Source of the DNA: Desulfobacter sp.
Lineage (GTDB): Bacteria; Desulfobacterota; Desulfobacteria; Desulfobacterales; Desulfobacteraceae
Direction of reading: 5' to 3'
Length of the DNA stretch: 64,000 nucleotides
Assembly (NCBI GenBank): GCA_028768525.1
Contig: CP054837.1
Coordinates: 4,956,001-5,020,000 of the forward strand
The notes below the pieces were generated by a model. That model was not told the origin of the DNA and did no database searches. It was given only the letters and a program-made list of their open reading frames with translations. Made by a program: the position numbers and the translations under genes. This document shows, piece by piece, positions 24,824-33,289 of the stretch. How positions within the stretch are numbered: position 1 is the first letter of the stretch; each line of letters starts with the position of its first letter.

Positions 24824-27118
24824 CTATCCTTGAATACCAGTTAGAATTCGGTCAAACACACGGACAAACATATCTGCATCCGCCTCGGTGATCACCATGG
24901 GCGGCTTGATTTTAATGACATTGTCAAAGGGACCGTCGGTGCCCAGGAGAATGCCTTCCTCCCGGAGCAGGTTTACGGCCCGCCCTGCTTTATCAGCCGC
25001 CGGGGCCAGGCTCTCCCTGTCCTGGACCAGTTCGATGCCGATGAATAGCCCCATCCCCCTGACGTCCCCGATGAGGGGATGGCGATCCTTCAACGCCATG
25101 AGCCCTTCCAGCAGGTGGGCACCCACCTTTTGGGCATGGGCCTGGAGCCCCTCATTTTCAATCACATCCAGTACGGCCATGCCGATGGCGCAGGAAACCG
25201 GGTTGCCGCCGAAGGTGGCGAAAAATTCCATGCCGTTGGCAAATTGGTCCGCGATCTCCCGGCGGGTCACCACGGCGGACATGGGGTGGCCGTTGCCCAT
25301 GGGCTTGCCCATGACCACGATGTCCGGCACCACCCCCTGGGATTCAAAGGCCCAGAAATGGCTGCCGGTACGGCCGAATCCGGTCTGTACCTCGTCGCAG
25401 ATGCACAGCCCCCCGTTTTGCCGGACATGGTCAAAGGCGGTTTTGAAATACAGGGCAGGGGGGATGACCTGCCCCCCGCAGGAGAGCAGGGATTCGGTGA
25501 TGAATCCGGCCACGGGGCGGTTCATATCCGCCAGGATTTTTCCCAGGTCATGACCAAAGGCTTTGCCGGCGGCCGTTCCCTGTCCCTTGTGCCGTCCCCG
25601 GTAGCCGTCGGCCACCGGCACCACATGGACCCAGGGTTCCGGGGTGCCTTTCCCCCCTTTGCCCATGAATTTGTAGGGGCTGATGTGGATCATGGCCTGG
25701 GTGTGTCCGTGGTAGGCATTGTCCACCACCAGGATATCCTCCCGGCCGGTGACGGTTTTGGCCATGCGCAGGGCCAGTTCATTGGCTTCGCTGCCGGAAT
25801 TGAGGAAAAAGCAGGTGTCCAGTTCATCGGGCAGGGTGGCGGTGAGCCGCCGGGCATAATCCACCAGCCCGTCGTAAAGGTAGCGGGTGTTGGTGTTGAG
25901 CCGGGCCATCTGACGCTGGCCCGCTGCCACCACATGGGGATGGCAGTGGCCCACATGGCAGACATTGTTGTACAGGTCCAGGTAGGGGCGGCCTTTTCCG
26001 TCATAGAGATATTGGCCCCGGCCTTTGACCATTTTTACGGGCCGGTTATAGGAAAGGGACATGGAGGGGGCGATATACTGCCGCCGTTTTTCGGTCAGCA
26101 CCTGGGTGGGCCGGCCCGGAACGGGGTAGGGCTTAAGGTCGGTGCGTGCGGCCAGGGTCCGGGCGGCGGACGCAGGAGAAATTCTGGAAAATTCCTCCAG
26201 TTTTTTCCAGGCCCGTTCCTCTGATACAAACCAGGATTCCCGGTCCGGATCAATGGTGCGGCGCTGGGCGGATATGATGACGGAAACGGCCAGCCGGGCA
26301 CAGATCAGGGGGAAGAGCGCCTCGATTTCATCCAGGTCCAGCGGCCGTTCCCGGTGGTAGGCTTCCACCACCAGGGCCGCCGCTTCCAGGGGCTCGGGTT
26401 CGTCCAGGGTATGGTAGGCCAGGGCAATGGCCAGTTCGCAGACCAGGGGGTTGTCCAGGCAGTCCCCGAAATCCAGGATGCCGGCCACCCGGTCCCCTAA
26501 TATCAGGACATTGTCGTCGTTGATGTCCCCGTGGATGGGCCCCCTGGGCAGACGGGGCAGACGGGGGGTGGCAATGGCCTCAAATTGCAGGAACACCTGT
26601 TCCAGGATTTGCCGGCGGCCGGGATCCTGGATGAGATCCACCGAAGGCCGGTGCTGGCCGGCCTCTGCCAGGTCCCAGTGGTGGGTCCGCCGGGTATCCG
26701 GATGGATGATGGCGGACATGGCCCTGGACATTTTGCCCATGACACTGCCCAAATCCGCCAGCCTGGCCTTGGGTGCCGGGGCGTCGGAACACCAGGGGGC
26801 GCCATTTACAAAGGCCAGAAGCCTGCCCCGAAAAAGCCCCCCGTCCGGGGCCCGGTACCGGGCTTCAATATCGTTGTTCCGGGTGGGGATCAGTCTGGGC
26901 AGGTTTAAGGGAAGGCCCGCCTCGATCAGGGATTCCACGGCCAGGTGTTCGACTTCTATCAGGCCGGTATCCGTGTCCTGGTCCGCCAGTTTAAGGACAT
27001 AGGCCATGCCGGCGTCGGCTTCCACAAGATAATTTTCGTTTTCTCCGGCCAGCCGTGTCAATTGGGCATCAATGCCGTACTGGGTTCTGACCAGTTCCTT
27101 TATTGCTGTCTCTGTCAT
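24824..27118 (-). CDS. Fusion of hydroxylysine-kinase-like APH kinase and class-III aminotransferase-fold phospholyase
   Basis: 764 residues from ATG 27118; an open stretch upstream of it only overlaps the aldo/keto reductase gene in another frame. Residues 1-340 are an aminoglycoside-phosphotransferase-type kinase: HGDINDDN (catalytic loop) and GILDFGDC (Mg site) match hydroxylysine/ethanolamine-type kinases. Residues 350-764 are a PLP fold-type I protein with GSEANELALR, DEVQTGFGR and GKPMGNGHP, where the Lys is the PLP lysine. That last motif is characteristic of ethanolamine-phosphate and phosphohydroxylysine phospho-lyases. Together the chain could phosphorylate an amino alcohol and then eliminate phosphate and ammonia to give an aldehyde. 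The exact substrate is not known. Operon with GntR, MBL, reductase and thioesterase. Confidence 0.88.
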   Translation of the reverse strand: MTETAIKELVRTQYGIDAQLTRLAGENENYLVEADAGMAYVLKLADQDTDTGLIEVEHLAVESLIEAGLPLNLPRLIPTRNNDIEARYRAPDGGLFRGRLLAFVNGAPWCSDAPAPKARLADLGSVMGKMSRAMSAIIHPDTRRTHHWDLAEAGQHRPSVDLIQDPGRRQILEQVFLQFEAIATPRLPRLPRGPIHGDINDDNVLILGDRVAGILDFGDCLDNPLVCELAIALAYHTLDEPEPLEAAALVVEAYHRERPLDLDEIEALFPLICARLAVSVIISAQRRTIDPDRESWFVSEERAWKKLEEFSRISPASAARTLAARTDLKPYPVPGRPTQVLTEKRRQYIAPSMSLSYNRPVKMVKGRGQYLYDGKGRPYLDLYNNVCHVGHCHPHVVAAGQRQMARLNTNTRYLYDGLVDYARRLTATLPDELDTCFFLNSGSEANELALRMAKTVTGREDILVVDNAYHGHTQAMIHISPYKFMGKGGKGTPEPWVHVVPVADGYRGRHKGQGTAAGKAFGHDLGKILADMNRPVAGFITESLLSCGGQVIPPALYFKTAFDHVRQNGGLCICDEVQTGFGRTGSHFWAFESQGVVPDIVVMGKPMGNGHPMSAVVTRREIADQFANGMEFFATFGGNPVSCAIGMAVLDVIENEGLQAHAQKVGAHLLEGLMALKDRHPLIGDVRGMGLFIGIELVQDRESLAPAADKAGRAVNLLREEGILLGTDGPFDNVIKIKPPMVITEADADMFVRVFDRILTGIQG

Positions 27119-27140
27119 GATTGATATTTCCGGTTTGGGT

Positions 27141-27989
27141 TCAGTTGAAAAATCCTTTTGCAGTGGCGTGGACATGATCGCCGATGCGGATGATGCGTTT
27201 TGTTTCTTCCGGGGAAAGACGGCCCTTTTCCAGGGCGGTGAGGGCATGGGCCATTTGGGCCTCGTCTTTGGGGCCGCAGAGGCAGACATCCACCTGGGGC
27301 CGGGACAGGGAAAACCGGTAGCAGTCGGATGCCTGAAGCGGAGGCTCCCCTTTAGGCATGTATTTGTCTTTGAGCAGGTGCCCCCAGCGGGTGGCGGTAT
27401 AGGTGACCAGGCCCGGACGGCCCGGATGGTCATACCCGTTTTCAGGATTGTCTCCACAAGCAGCTTCAAGGGCGGGGAAACAATCGGTTTCCGCCCCCCG
27501 GTGGGCCGGATTGTACCGGATCTGGAAAAGGTCGAACCGGCTGTCCCTGGCCAGCCGGCTGAAAAGCCGCCGGTTGTGGCCGGACATGCCGATGAAACGG
27601 ACCAGTCCCTTTTCCTTCATGGACAGGGCCAGATCCATGAGCCCCTCCGACGGCGGGCGGTTGTGCCAGCCCAGCATCAGGATGTCCGCATATTCAAGGG
27701 CCATGGATTTTAAGGCCTGCCTGAAGAAAAATTCGGTCATCAGGCCCATTCGGGCGTAGGTCTGGACGGCCACCACCATTTTGTCCCTCTGTCCCTGTTC
27801 CGCCAGATGGCGGATGGCCAGTTTCATCTGGGAGCGTTTCCGGCCCGACCCGGAATAAAAGTAATTGCATCCCCTGTCAAATGCCGCCTCATAGGCCCGG
27901 GCCGGGGCACCGTAACTGCCGGCAAGGCCCAGCCGTCCCACGTTGAGGCCGGTGCGTCCCAGAACGGCGGTTGAAAAATCCAATCCCAT
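27141..27989 (-). CDS. Aldo/keto reductase family protein
   Basis: 282 residues from ATG 27989 (GAGGAGA just upstream; an ATG 18 nt earlier overlaps it). TIM-barrel aldo/keto reductase features: LGRTGLNVGRLGLAGSYG at the start, AAFDRGCNYFYSG around the catalytic Tyr, a Lys-containing KMVVAVQTY strand, LMLGWHNRP for the His region, and a C-terminal NADPH-side segment (LCGPKDEAQM). It is shorter than typical 310-330-residue members. It lies 22 nt before the kinase-phospholyase gene, whose expected aldehyde product it might reduce; this link is inferred. Confidence 0.85.
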   Translation of the reverse strand: MGLDFSTAVLGRTGLNVGRLGLAGSYGAPARAYEAAFDRGCNYFYSGSGRKRSQMKLAIRHLAEQGQRDKMVVAVQTYARMGLMTEFFFRQALKSMALEYADILMLGWHNRPPSEGLMDLALSMKEKGLVRFIGMSGHNRRLFSRLARDSRFDLFQIRYNPAHRGAETDCFPALEAACGDNPENGYDHPGRPGLVTYTATRWGHLLKDKYMPKGEPPLQASDCYRFSLSRPQVDVCLCGPKDEAQMAHALTALEKGRLSPEETKRIIRIGDHVHATAKGFFN

Positions 27990-28090
27990 TTTTTGTCTCC
28001 TCAGCATTATTCGGGGATGATCTTACCACGGATGATATCCTGGTCAATGGCCAGGCAGAGGACCCGGTTAAAATAAGGTCACGGACCGTG

Positions 28091-28921
28091 TCAAAAGTCC
28101 AGACTGAGACCGACCCCCACCTCCTTGATTTCCGCCACTCCGGCGAGGGCGATTTTGGCGTTGAGGTCGGTGCAGTGACAGGCATGGACCGCTGCCGGCG
28201 CCAGGGCCCTGAAGAAGTCCAGGGTGCCCCTGAGCTGGTCCCGGCCAGGGGCCAGAAGGTGGAAGCCGCCAATGACATCGGCCACCCGGGTTTGCTTGCA
28301 GACCCGCTGGGCGTGGACAATGGTGTTGCAGATTCCGGCATGGGCGCACCCGGTGATAATGACCAGGCCCCGATCCGATTCATAGACCAGGCCAGAATCG
28401 TCCATGACCAGGTCGGGCTGCCCGCTTTTTGCTTTACTGCCGAAGGCGGTTTTCCCTTCAAAATCGTTTTCCCGGGGAATTTCCCCGAGAAAGGTGATCC
28501 GGTCCGTGAGTCGTACCGGTTTCCGGCTCAGGTTCAGGTCCATATGGCGGGCGGTTTTCTCCCGGGACATCAGGGAACCGAACTCCGGGAACCCCGCCAT
28601 TCCGGCGGAGGCGAAGATTTCCGGATGGGCCGTAAGTTCCGGCCGCTTTGGGGGGCGGCCTTCCATGGCCCGCTCCGCCAGGAACCGGCACAGGGGATCC
28701 AGGCCCCAGGTATGGTCCAGGTGGCTGTGGGAGATCACCACATGGTCCAGGCAGGAGAGATCCTTGTCCATTTTTTGGGCGTTCCGGATGAAGAGATCCG
28801 AGTATCCCGTATCAAAAAGGATTCGGGTCTCCCCATCCTCAATGAGCAGGGAGAGCCCCGGTTCCGCTGTAAAATATCTGTCAATGAGTGTATTGTTGTC
28901 CACAAGAACGGTAAGTTTCAT
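28091..28921 (-). CDS. Metallo-beta-lactamase-fold hydrolase, DhPS-like (COG1237 type)
   Basis: A 276-residue MBL-fold protein with the metal motif HSHLDHTWG, an earlier FDTGYSD and the later TGCAHAGICNT and GGFHL motifs. This set is typical of the family named after the archaeal dihydropterin/ribofuranosylaminobenzene phosphate synthase. In bacteria its members' substrates are mostly unknown. It is 13 nt downstream of the GntR regulator and thus probably in its operon. A paralogue occurs at 53898-54731 with the same motifs. Confidence 0.85.
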   Translation of the reverse strand: MKLTVLVDNNTLIDRYFTAEPGLSLLIEDGETRILFDTGYSDLFIRNAQKMDKDLSCLDHVVISHSHLDHTWGLDPLCRFLAERAMEGRPPKRPELTAHPEIFASAGMAGFPEFGSLMSREKTARHMDLNLSRKPVRLTDRITFLGEIPRENDFEGKTAFGSKAKSGQPDLVMDDSGLVYESDRGLVIITGCAHAGICNTIVHAQRVCKQTRVADVIGGFHLLAPGRDQLRGTLDFFRALAPAAVHACHCTDLNAKIALAGVAEIKEVGVGLSLDF

Positions 28922-28934
28922 GGCCTGTCTCTAT

Positions 28935-29648
28935 TTAATTTTCCAGTCTCAATTCAATGGCGTCGCTGCGCCAAAAGGTGTATTCCAGCCAGATGACCTC
29001 TTTGTCAGGGTCGGTTCTGATACTTCGGATGAACAGGCCCGGTGTGCCTGCGGAGACCCCGAGATGTTCGCTGACATGGGAGTGGAGGACAATGGGCCGG
29101 ATACGCATATACTCTTTTATGGATGCCACCTTGTAATCTTCCCGCCATACATCGGTGGTGGGACGGTCCGTCAGTTTGGGGAGAATACCGGGGCAGCGGG
29201 CGGCCGGGAAATAGTTTTCGTCATAATAAACTTTTCTGCCGTCCACCAGTCCCACCTCGTTGCTGAAATACAATGGGGTGGTTTCCGGCGCCTGGAGCAG
29301 GGTGGACAATTCCCCGGTGGCGGGGATTTTGCCCTGGTCGATGATCTCCCACTCCGGGTGCATGTTCTGGGAGCGGACCAGCCGGTCGAAATTGACAAAG
29401 TTCCGGGAGAGATGAAGGACCAGGCGCCGGCCGCCGGCAAACCAGCCCCGGCGGCCGGCACTGTATATGGCGCCTTCCCGTTCCAGGATCCGCATGGCGT
29501 GGCGGACCGTGTTCCGGTTGACAGAAAATTTTTCGCATAGTTCCCGCTCCGAGGGCAGTTTGCCGTGGGCCGGCACCGTGCCGTTCAACAGGCCGGTGAT
29601 GTATTCCTTTACCCTGTAATATTCGGGTTGGCTTTTTAGGTCCGGCAT
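28935..29648 (-). CDS. GntR-family regulator with UTRA ligand domain
   Basis: A 237-residue repressor-type protein: N-terminal winged helix (KLPSERELCEKFSVNRNTVRHAM, about residues 30-52) and a C-terminal UTRA/HutC-like effector domain (residues 80-237). HutC/PhnF-type GntR proteins repress the operon they head and are released by the pathway substrate or product. It is the first gene of the five- or six-gene minus-strand run, so it likely autoregulates it. The ribosome site is AAGGATG, 6 nt ahead of ATG. The effector may be an amino alcohol or its phosphate; this is inference. Confidence 0.9.
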   Translation of the reverse strand: MPDLKSQPEYYRVKEYITGLLNGTVPAHGKLPSERELCEKFSVNRNTVRHAMRILEREGAIYSAGRRGWFAGGRRLVLHLSRNFVNFDRLVRSQNMHPEWEIIDQGKIPATGELSTLLQAPETTPLYFSNEVGLVDGRKVYYDENYFPAARCPGILPKLTDRPTTDVWREDYKVASIKEYMRIRPIVLHSHVSEHLGVSAGTPGLFIRSIRTDPDKEVIWLEYTFWRSDAIELRLEN

Positions 29649-29848
29649 TTTTTTTCATCCTTTCCCGCTTATTGGCGGACCACTGGCAGAGGGCTGTTGA
29701 CGTTGCGGCATGGGTGCCTGGAAATCTTAATCAAACATCTTGAGCCAATTAAAAAAAGACATACCATACAAGGGCGGCAGAATAAATATAAAATCCCTGA
29801 AACGGGCCCCCTGCAGTGGTTCTTTATCGGGGTCCCGGTATCTCCGCC

Positions 29849-30685
29849 ATGCAGGATATTGAATCTTTATCGGAATTCGTGTATAACCTGCCGCCTGAAT
29901 CACTAACCCAAGCAAAATATCAGGAATTACGTAAATTTATGGAAGCAAGCACCCAGATAGTCGAAACAGGTACCTTAACCACCCGGGACCCCTTTGATAC
30001 CCTTTTTCCCATTGCCGGTGAAACACTGGCCGCCATCCGCCAGGACATGGAATCCAACGGGTTTGACCCGGTTTTCCCCATTGTGGTCTGGGAGGAAGAG
30101 GCCATTGTAGTGGACGGCCATACCCGGTTTACGGCGGCACGGGACCTGGGGCTGGAACAGGTGCCCGTGGTCATGAAATCCTTTGACAACGAAGACGACG
30201 CCCTGCTTTACAGTTTTCATATCCAGCGGAACCGGCGGAATATGTCCGATGAGGATATCCTTAAATGCCTGGCCCTGCTGGACAATATTCACGGCCAGGG
30301 GGAGGACGGAGAGGGCGAGGAAGCCCCGAAAAAGACCCGCAAGGCCGTGAACGAGGAACGCGCGAAAGAACTGGGCATCAGCCCGGCCAAGGTGGATAAG
30401 GCCAGAAAAGTTCTGGAGCACGGCGACCAGGAAATCCGTGAAAAGGTCAAATCCGGTGAAAAGTCAATCAACAAGGCATTTAACGAGATTCAGGACCAGC
30501 GCAGGGAAAGCGGCGAGATCAAGGGCACGCCCACCGACGGTTTAGGCGGGGCTGCCAAATACACCCAGCTTTTGGGACGGTTTCTCAAGGAGTTGACCCG
30601 GATCAAGTATGATGGCTGGGAAGATGTATCAAAGGAAAAGGTCCTGGCGGATATGCAGTCCGTCATTGAACTGATTGAGAGCTGA
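29849..30685 (+). CDS. Orphan ParB/Srx-domain protein
   Basis: 278 residues from ATG 29849 (a GTG at 29816 in frame is possible; neither has a strong ribosome site). The ParB/sulfiredoxin-like fold is seen at FPIVVWEEEAIVVDGHTRFTAARDLG, where DGHTR replaces the GERR motif, followed by DALLYSFHIQRNRRNMSDED. Then comes a helix-turn-helix-like stretch (AKELGISPAKVDKARKVL). Such non-partition ParB-like proteins often act as regulators or DNA-binding switches in plasmids and phages. No ParA partner adjoins it. The end is 1 nt from the convergent hypothetical gene. Confidence 0.75.
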   Translation: MQDIESLSEFVYNLPPESLTQAKYQELRKFMEASTQIVETGTLTTRDPFDTLFPIAGETLAAIRQDMESNGFDPVFPIVVWEEEAIVVDGHTRFTAARDLGLEQVPVVMKSFDNEDDALLYSFHIQRNRRNMSDEDILKCLALLDNIHGQGEDGEGEEAPKKTRKAVNEERAKELGISPAKVDKARKVLEHGDQEIREKVKSGEKSINKAFNEIQDQRRESGEIKGTPTDGLGGAAKYTQLLGRFLKELTRIKYDGWEDVSKEKVLADMQSVIELIES

Positions 30686-30686
30686 T

Positions 30687-31130
30687 TCAGGATGAGCGCA
30701 GCCGGCAGATATTGTCCACGGCTGCGCCGATTACCTTGATCAATCCGCTTTCGTCCATCCCCGAATAGGCCTCCATGGGCATGGTATTGTCATCGCCAAG
30801 GAGCGCCATGAGTTCATTCTCAAAGGTGAATGCCGCTTCTGCCAGCTCCGTTCCTGTGACCTCTCCCCGGTCCAGCATCGTTTCCAGGTCCATTGCCGAT
30901 ACGGTTTCCGCCGCCATTGACTGAAGTGTTTGAGGCGGGGTAGAATCGGTCCTGCCGTTCTCCTCTTTATCCGGATGGGTCCCGTTTCCCACGGCCTCGA
31001 GCATGGGGACCAGCTCACCGGCTCTTTTGATCAGGGGGTGGGTGTCTTCACAGCCCCTGAAATGAAGTTCCATAACCATCTCTGTGATCAGGGCGGCGGC
31101 CCGGGCAATGGTCTGAGAATGATCCGTCAT
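30687..31130 (-). CDS. Hypothetical acidic helical protein
   Basis: 147 residues, acidic and predicted mainly helical, with no signal peptide or membrane segment. I do not recognise a family. AGGGAGAAAAAC precedes the ATG. The N-terminal part has one Cys (HFRGCEDTHPL). It is convergent with, and 1 nt from, the orphan ParB-like gene, and follows the GNAT gene on the same strand by 32 nt. Confidence 0.7.
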   Translation of the reverse strand: MTDHSQTIARAAALITEMVMELHFRGCEDTHPLIKRAGELVPMLEAVGNGTHPDKEENGRTDSTPPQTLQSMAAETVSAMDLETMLDRGEVTGTELAEAAFTFENELMALLGDDNTMPMEAYSGMDESGLIKVIGAAVDNICRLRSS

Positions 31131-31162
31131 GTTTTTCTCCCTTTTGATCCGTCACCGGTTCA

Positions 31163-31786
31163 TCAGGCCCTGGGCGGCCTTACCAGAACGGTGTATGAAG
31201 ATCCTGTCACCGGTTCTGAAACGGTTTTTTCTGTATGAAATCCCAATCCTCTGTAAAATCCGAAATTTTCCGGGGTGAAGCTCTCCGCATATACGGCCAG
31301 GCATTGGGTATCCGCCTCTTGGAGAACGGGTGCCATTAATTTTGTTCCAAGTCCCTGGCCCTGGTGTCCCGGCACTATCCCCAAAATGGATAGATACCAG
31401 GCATCCTCCGGGACCACATCGCCGGTTTTTTCGGCCATGAACGCCACGATGTCGGTGTAGGCGGACAGGCTCTCCGGACCGAGATGGGTCAGAATGAAGT
31501 CCTTTTTCCGGGCAGCGATTGCCTTTTCACTGGCCGGCGGGAGGGGGAGGGCCCAGATGGCCGCACCGGATGCGCCGTCCTCTGTCAGGGTCAGTTTGCC
31601 GTGTTCCCGTGCTTCGGCCATGGAATAGTCCATGTACCGGAACATGGCTTCCCGGGCGGCTCCGGGATCTTTCGAACTGCACCGTTCCAGGGTGTAGTAG
31701 AAGGGGTCCGGTGTCAGGGCCTGGTAGAGGGCACCGGCTGCAGGCCGGTTGAAAAAAGCATAGGGTGACGGATGATGTGGGGTCAT
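31163..31786 (-). CDS. GNAT-family N-acetyltransferase
   Basis: A 207-residue GNAT: the acetyl-CoA-binding loop is GIVPGHQGQGLGTKLM, preceded by the strand YLSILG and followed by ADTQCLAVYAES and the ENFGFYRGLGFH segment. GNATs transfer an acetyl group to amines of small molecules or proteins. The substrate is not predictable. AAGGAACACCCC precedes the ATG. It lies 21 nt after the diguanylate cyclase on the same strand. Confidence 0.88.
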   Translation of the reverse strand: MTPHHPSPYAFFNRPAAGALYQALTPDPFYYTLERCSSKDPGAAREAMFRYMDYSMAEAREHGKLTLTEDGASGAAIWALPLPPASEKAIAARKKDFILTHLGPESLSAYTDIVAFMAEKTGDVVPEDAWYLSILGIVPGHQGQGLGTKLMAPVLQEADTQCLAVYAESFTPENFGFYRGLGFHTEKTVSEPVTGSSYTVLVRPPRA

Positions 31787-31807
31787 TGGGGTGTTCCTTG
31801 TATATCA

Positions 31808-33025
31808 TTAATTTAAAATGCGGCTGTGGGATTCAACCCGGTTTCTGCCCCCGGCCTTGGCATGGTAGAGCGCCTGGTCCGCATGTTTCAGGATGCGGGT
31901 CAGGTCCAGGCCCGGACGGCATTGGGCAACGCCGAAACTGATGGTTACAGGGCTTTGGCCCTCCCTTTCGAAGGGCTGGCGGTCCAAATTCTGGTTTCTG
32001 AGTTTTTCAGCGGTCTCCACCGCTTTGGCTTCGATTGTCTCGGGCAGTAGGAGCAGAAATTCCTCTCCGCCCCACCGCCCGGCGGCATCTCCGGACCTGA
32101 TATTGCGGTCCAGGGTGGCGGCCACCGAAAGCAGTACCCGGTCCCCGGCATCGTGGCCCAGGGTGTCGTTTACCCGTTTAAAATAATCAATATCGCAGAG
32201 AATGACGGAAAAGGGACGGCCGTACCGCCGGAACCGGTACAATTCCTTTTCCAGGAGCGTCGACATTTTTCTTCTGTTGTACAGTCCCGTGAGCCCGTCA
32301 CGGGATGCCAGTTCTTCCTGTTCCAGGGCATGGCGCTCGGCCTGGTGGATCAGTTTGGCGTTGATCATCAGGTGCAGGGACAGGGTGAGAAGAATGGTCA
32401 GCCCCAGGCCCAGCAGGTGGAAAAAACTGTCCGGCATGGGGGTGGTAAAATAAGTGTCAGGGGCGGGGCCGGTGACGCCGTAATAGATCCGCAACAGGTA
32501 GACCGGAATAAACAATGTCAGGGTGGCCCCTGCATTGAATGCATAGTTTCGGTGGTCCGCATCGGCTTTACCGAAAATCAGGTAAACCGAATGGACAAGG
32601 GAGGGGAGGACAAATCCGGAAAAGATGATGATCCGCATGCGGATCTCCGGGTCGACAAGGGAAAACCAGCTGTACAGGGCAATGAATGTAATCCCCAGGA
32701 TAAGGTAGGGCCGGATATTCAGGCCCACTCCCAGGAAGCGTGCCATGCCCTGCAGAAAGCTAAGGTGCCCTGCAAACATAAGGCCGTTGGCCGCCACCAC
32801 GGTCAGGACATCGGGCAGGGCTCCCCTGAAAAGGCTCAGGGTGATGCCCAGGGCGATCAGGGAAAAATACAAAACAAATCCGCTGATCCCCCTGAACCGT
32901 TTCCGGGTCTGGAACCAGGTGACGGCCAGTACGTAGGCTGCAATGTAGACTACCATAAGATAGATGAAGACCAGGGTCCTCATGTCAAATGCCTTTAGCC
33001 CGTTTGTGATCATCTGTATCGTCAT
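31808..33025 (-). CDS. Membrane-bound diguanylate cyclase (GGDEF)
   Basis: 405 residues: about seven hydrophobic helices (1-205) as a membrane sensor, a short coiled coil (HQAERHALEQEEL), then a GGDEF domain with the active-site motif GGEEF. An intact inhibitory site lies five residues earlier (RSGD), so feedback control by c-di-GMP is expected. It makes c-di-GMP from two GTP at the inner membrane. The start could also be the later ATG at 32983. No obvious c-di-GMP target lies beside it, though the DUF342 protein at 5.7 kb has an MshEN-like end. Confidence 0.92.
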   Translation of the reverse strand: MTIQMITNGLKAFDMRTLVFIYLMVVYIAAYVLAVTWFQTRKRFRGISGFVLYFSLIALGITLSLFRGALPDVLTVVAANGLMFAGHLSFLQGMARFLGVGLNIRPYLILGITFIALYSWFSLVDPEIRMRIIIFSGFVLPSLVHSVYLIFGKADADHRNYAFNAGATLTLFIPVYLLRIYYGVTGPAPDTYFTTPMPDSFFHLLGLGLTILLTLSLHLMINAKLIHQAERHALEQEELASRDGLTGLYNRRKMSTLLEKELYRFRRYGRPFSVILCDIDYFKRVNDTLGHDAGDRVLLSVAATLDRNIRSGDAAGRWGGEEFLLLLPETIEAKAVETAEKLRNQNLDRQPFEREGQSPVTISFGVAQCRPGLDLTRILKHADQALYHAKAGGRNRVESHSRILN

Positions 33026-33177
33026 TGGCCGGGGATACCCCTAATTGAGGAAAAATTCAAGGGTTTTCAGGAAAGCCTCTTCCGCCCGGCATTTTTGAAT
33101 TTTGGGGATTTAGCACCCATGAAATTGTTTTTTTCCGTTGGCAGACCAGGCTGATCCCCCTGGTTATGTCTAAAAAG

Positions 33178-33205
33178 ATTTGTACAATGAAATCCCTTAT
33201 GATAA
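33178..33205 (+). promoter_or_regulatory. Possible sigma-70 promoter of the repeat-protein gene
   Basis: TTTGTA and GATAAT are separated by 16 nt in an AT-rich stretch, about 85 nt before the start at 33290. The -10 is good and the -35 poor. It is the best candidate in the 264-nt gap, which otherwise shows no gene. Confidence 0.35.
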
Positions 33206-33289
33206 TAGGATATTCGATTTAATGAAAATATAACGGGTTTGTGATTAACCTGAAAATTGATATGGACCACCAAAATTTAAGGAGAAATT

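Noticed and set aside
27119..27469. Longer N-terminus of the kinase-phospholyase gene
   Set aside because: These 117 codons lie over the aldo/keto reductase gene in another frame and give sequence unlike any kinase; the ATG at 27118 fits the family start.
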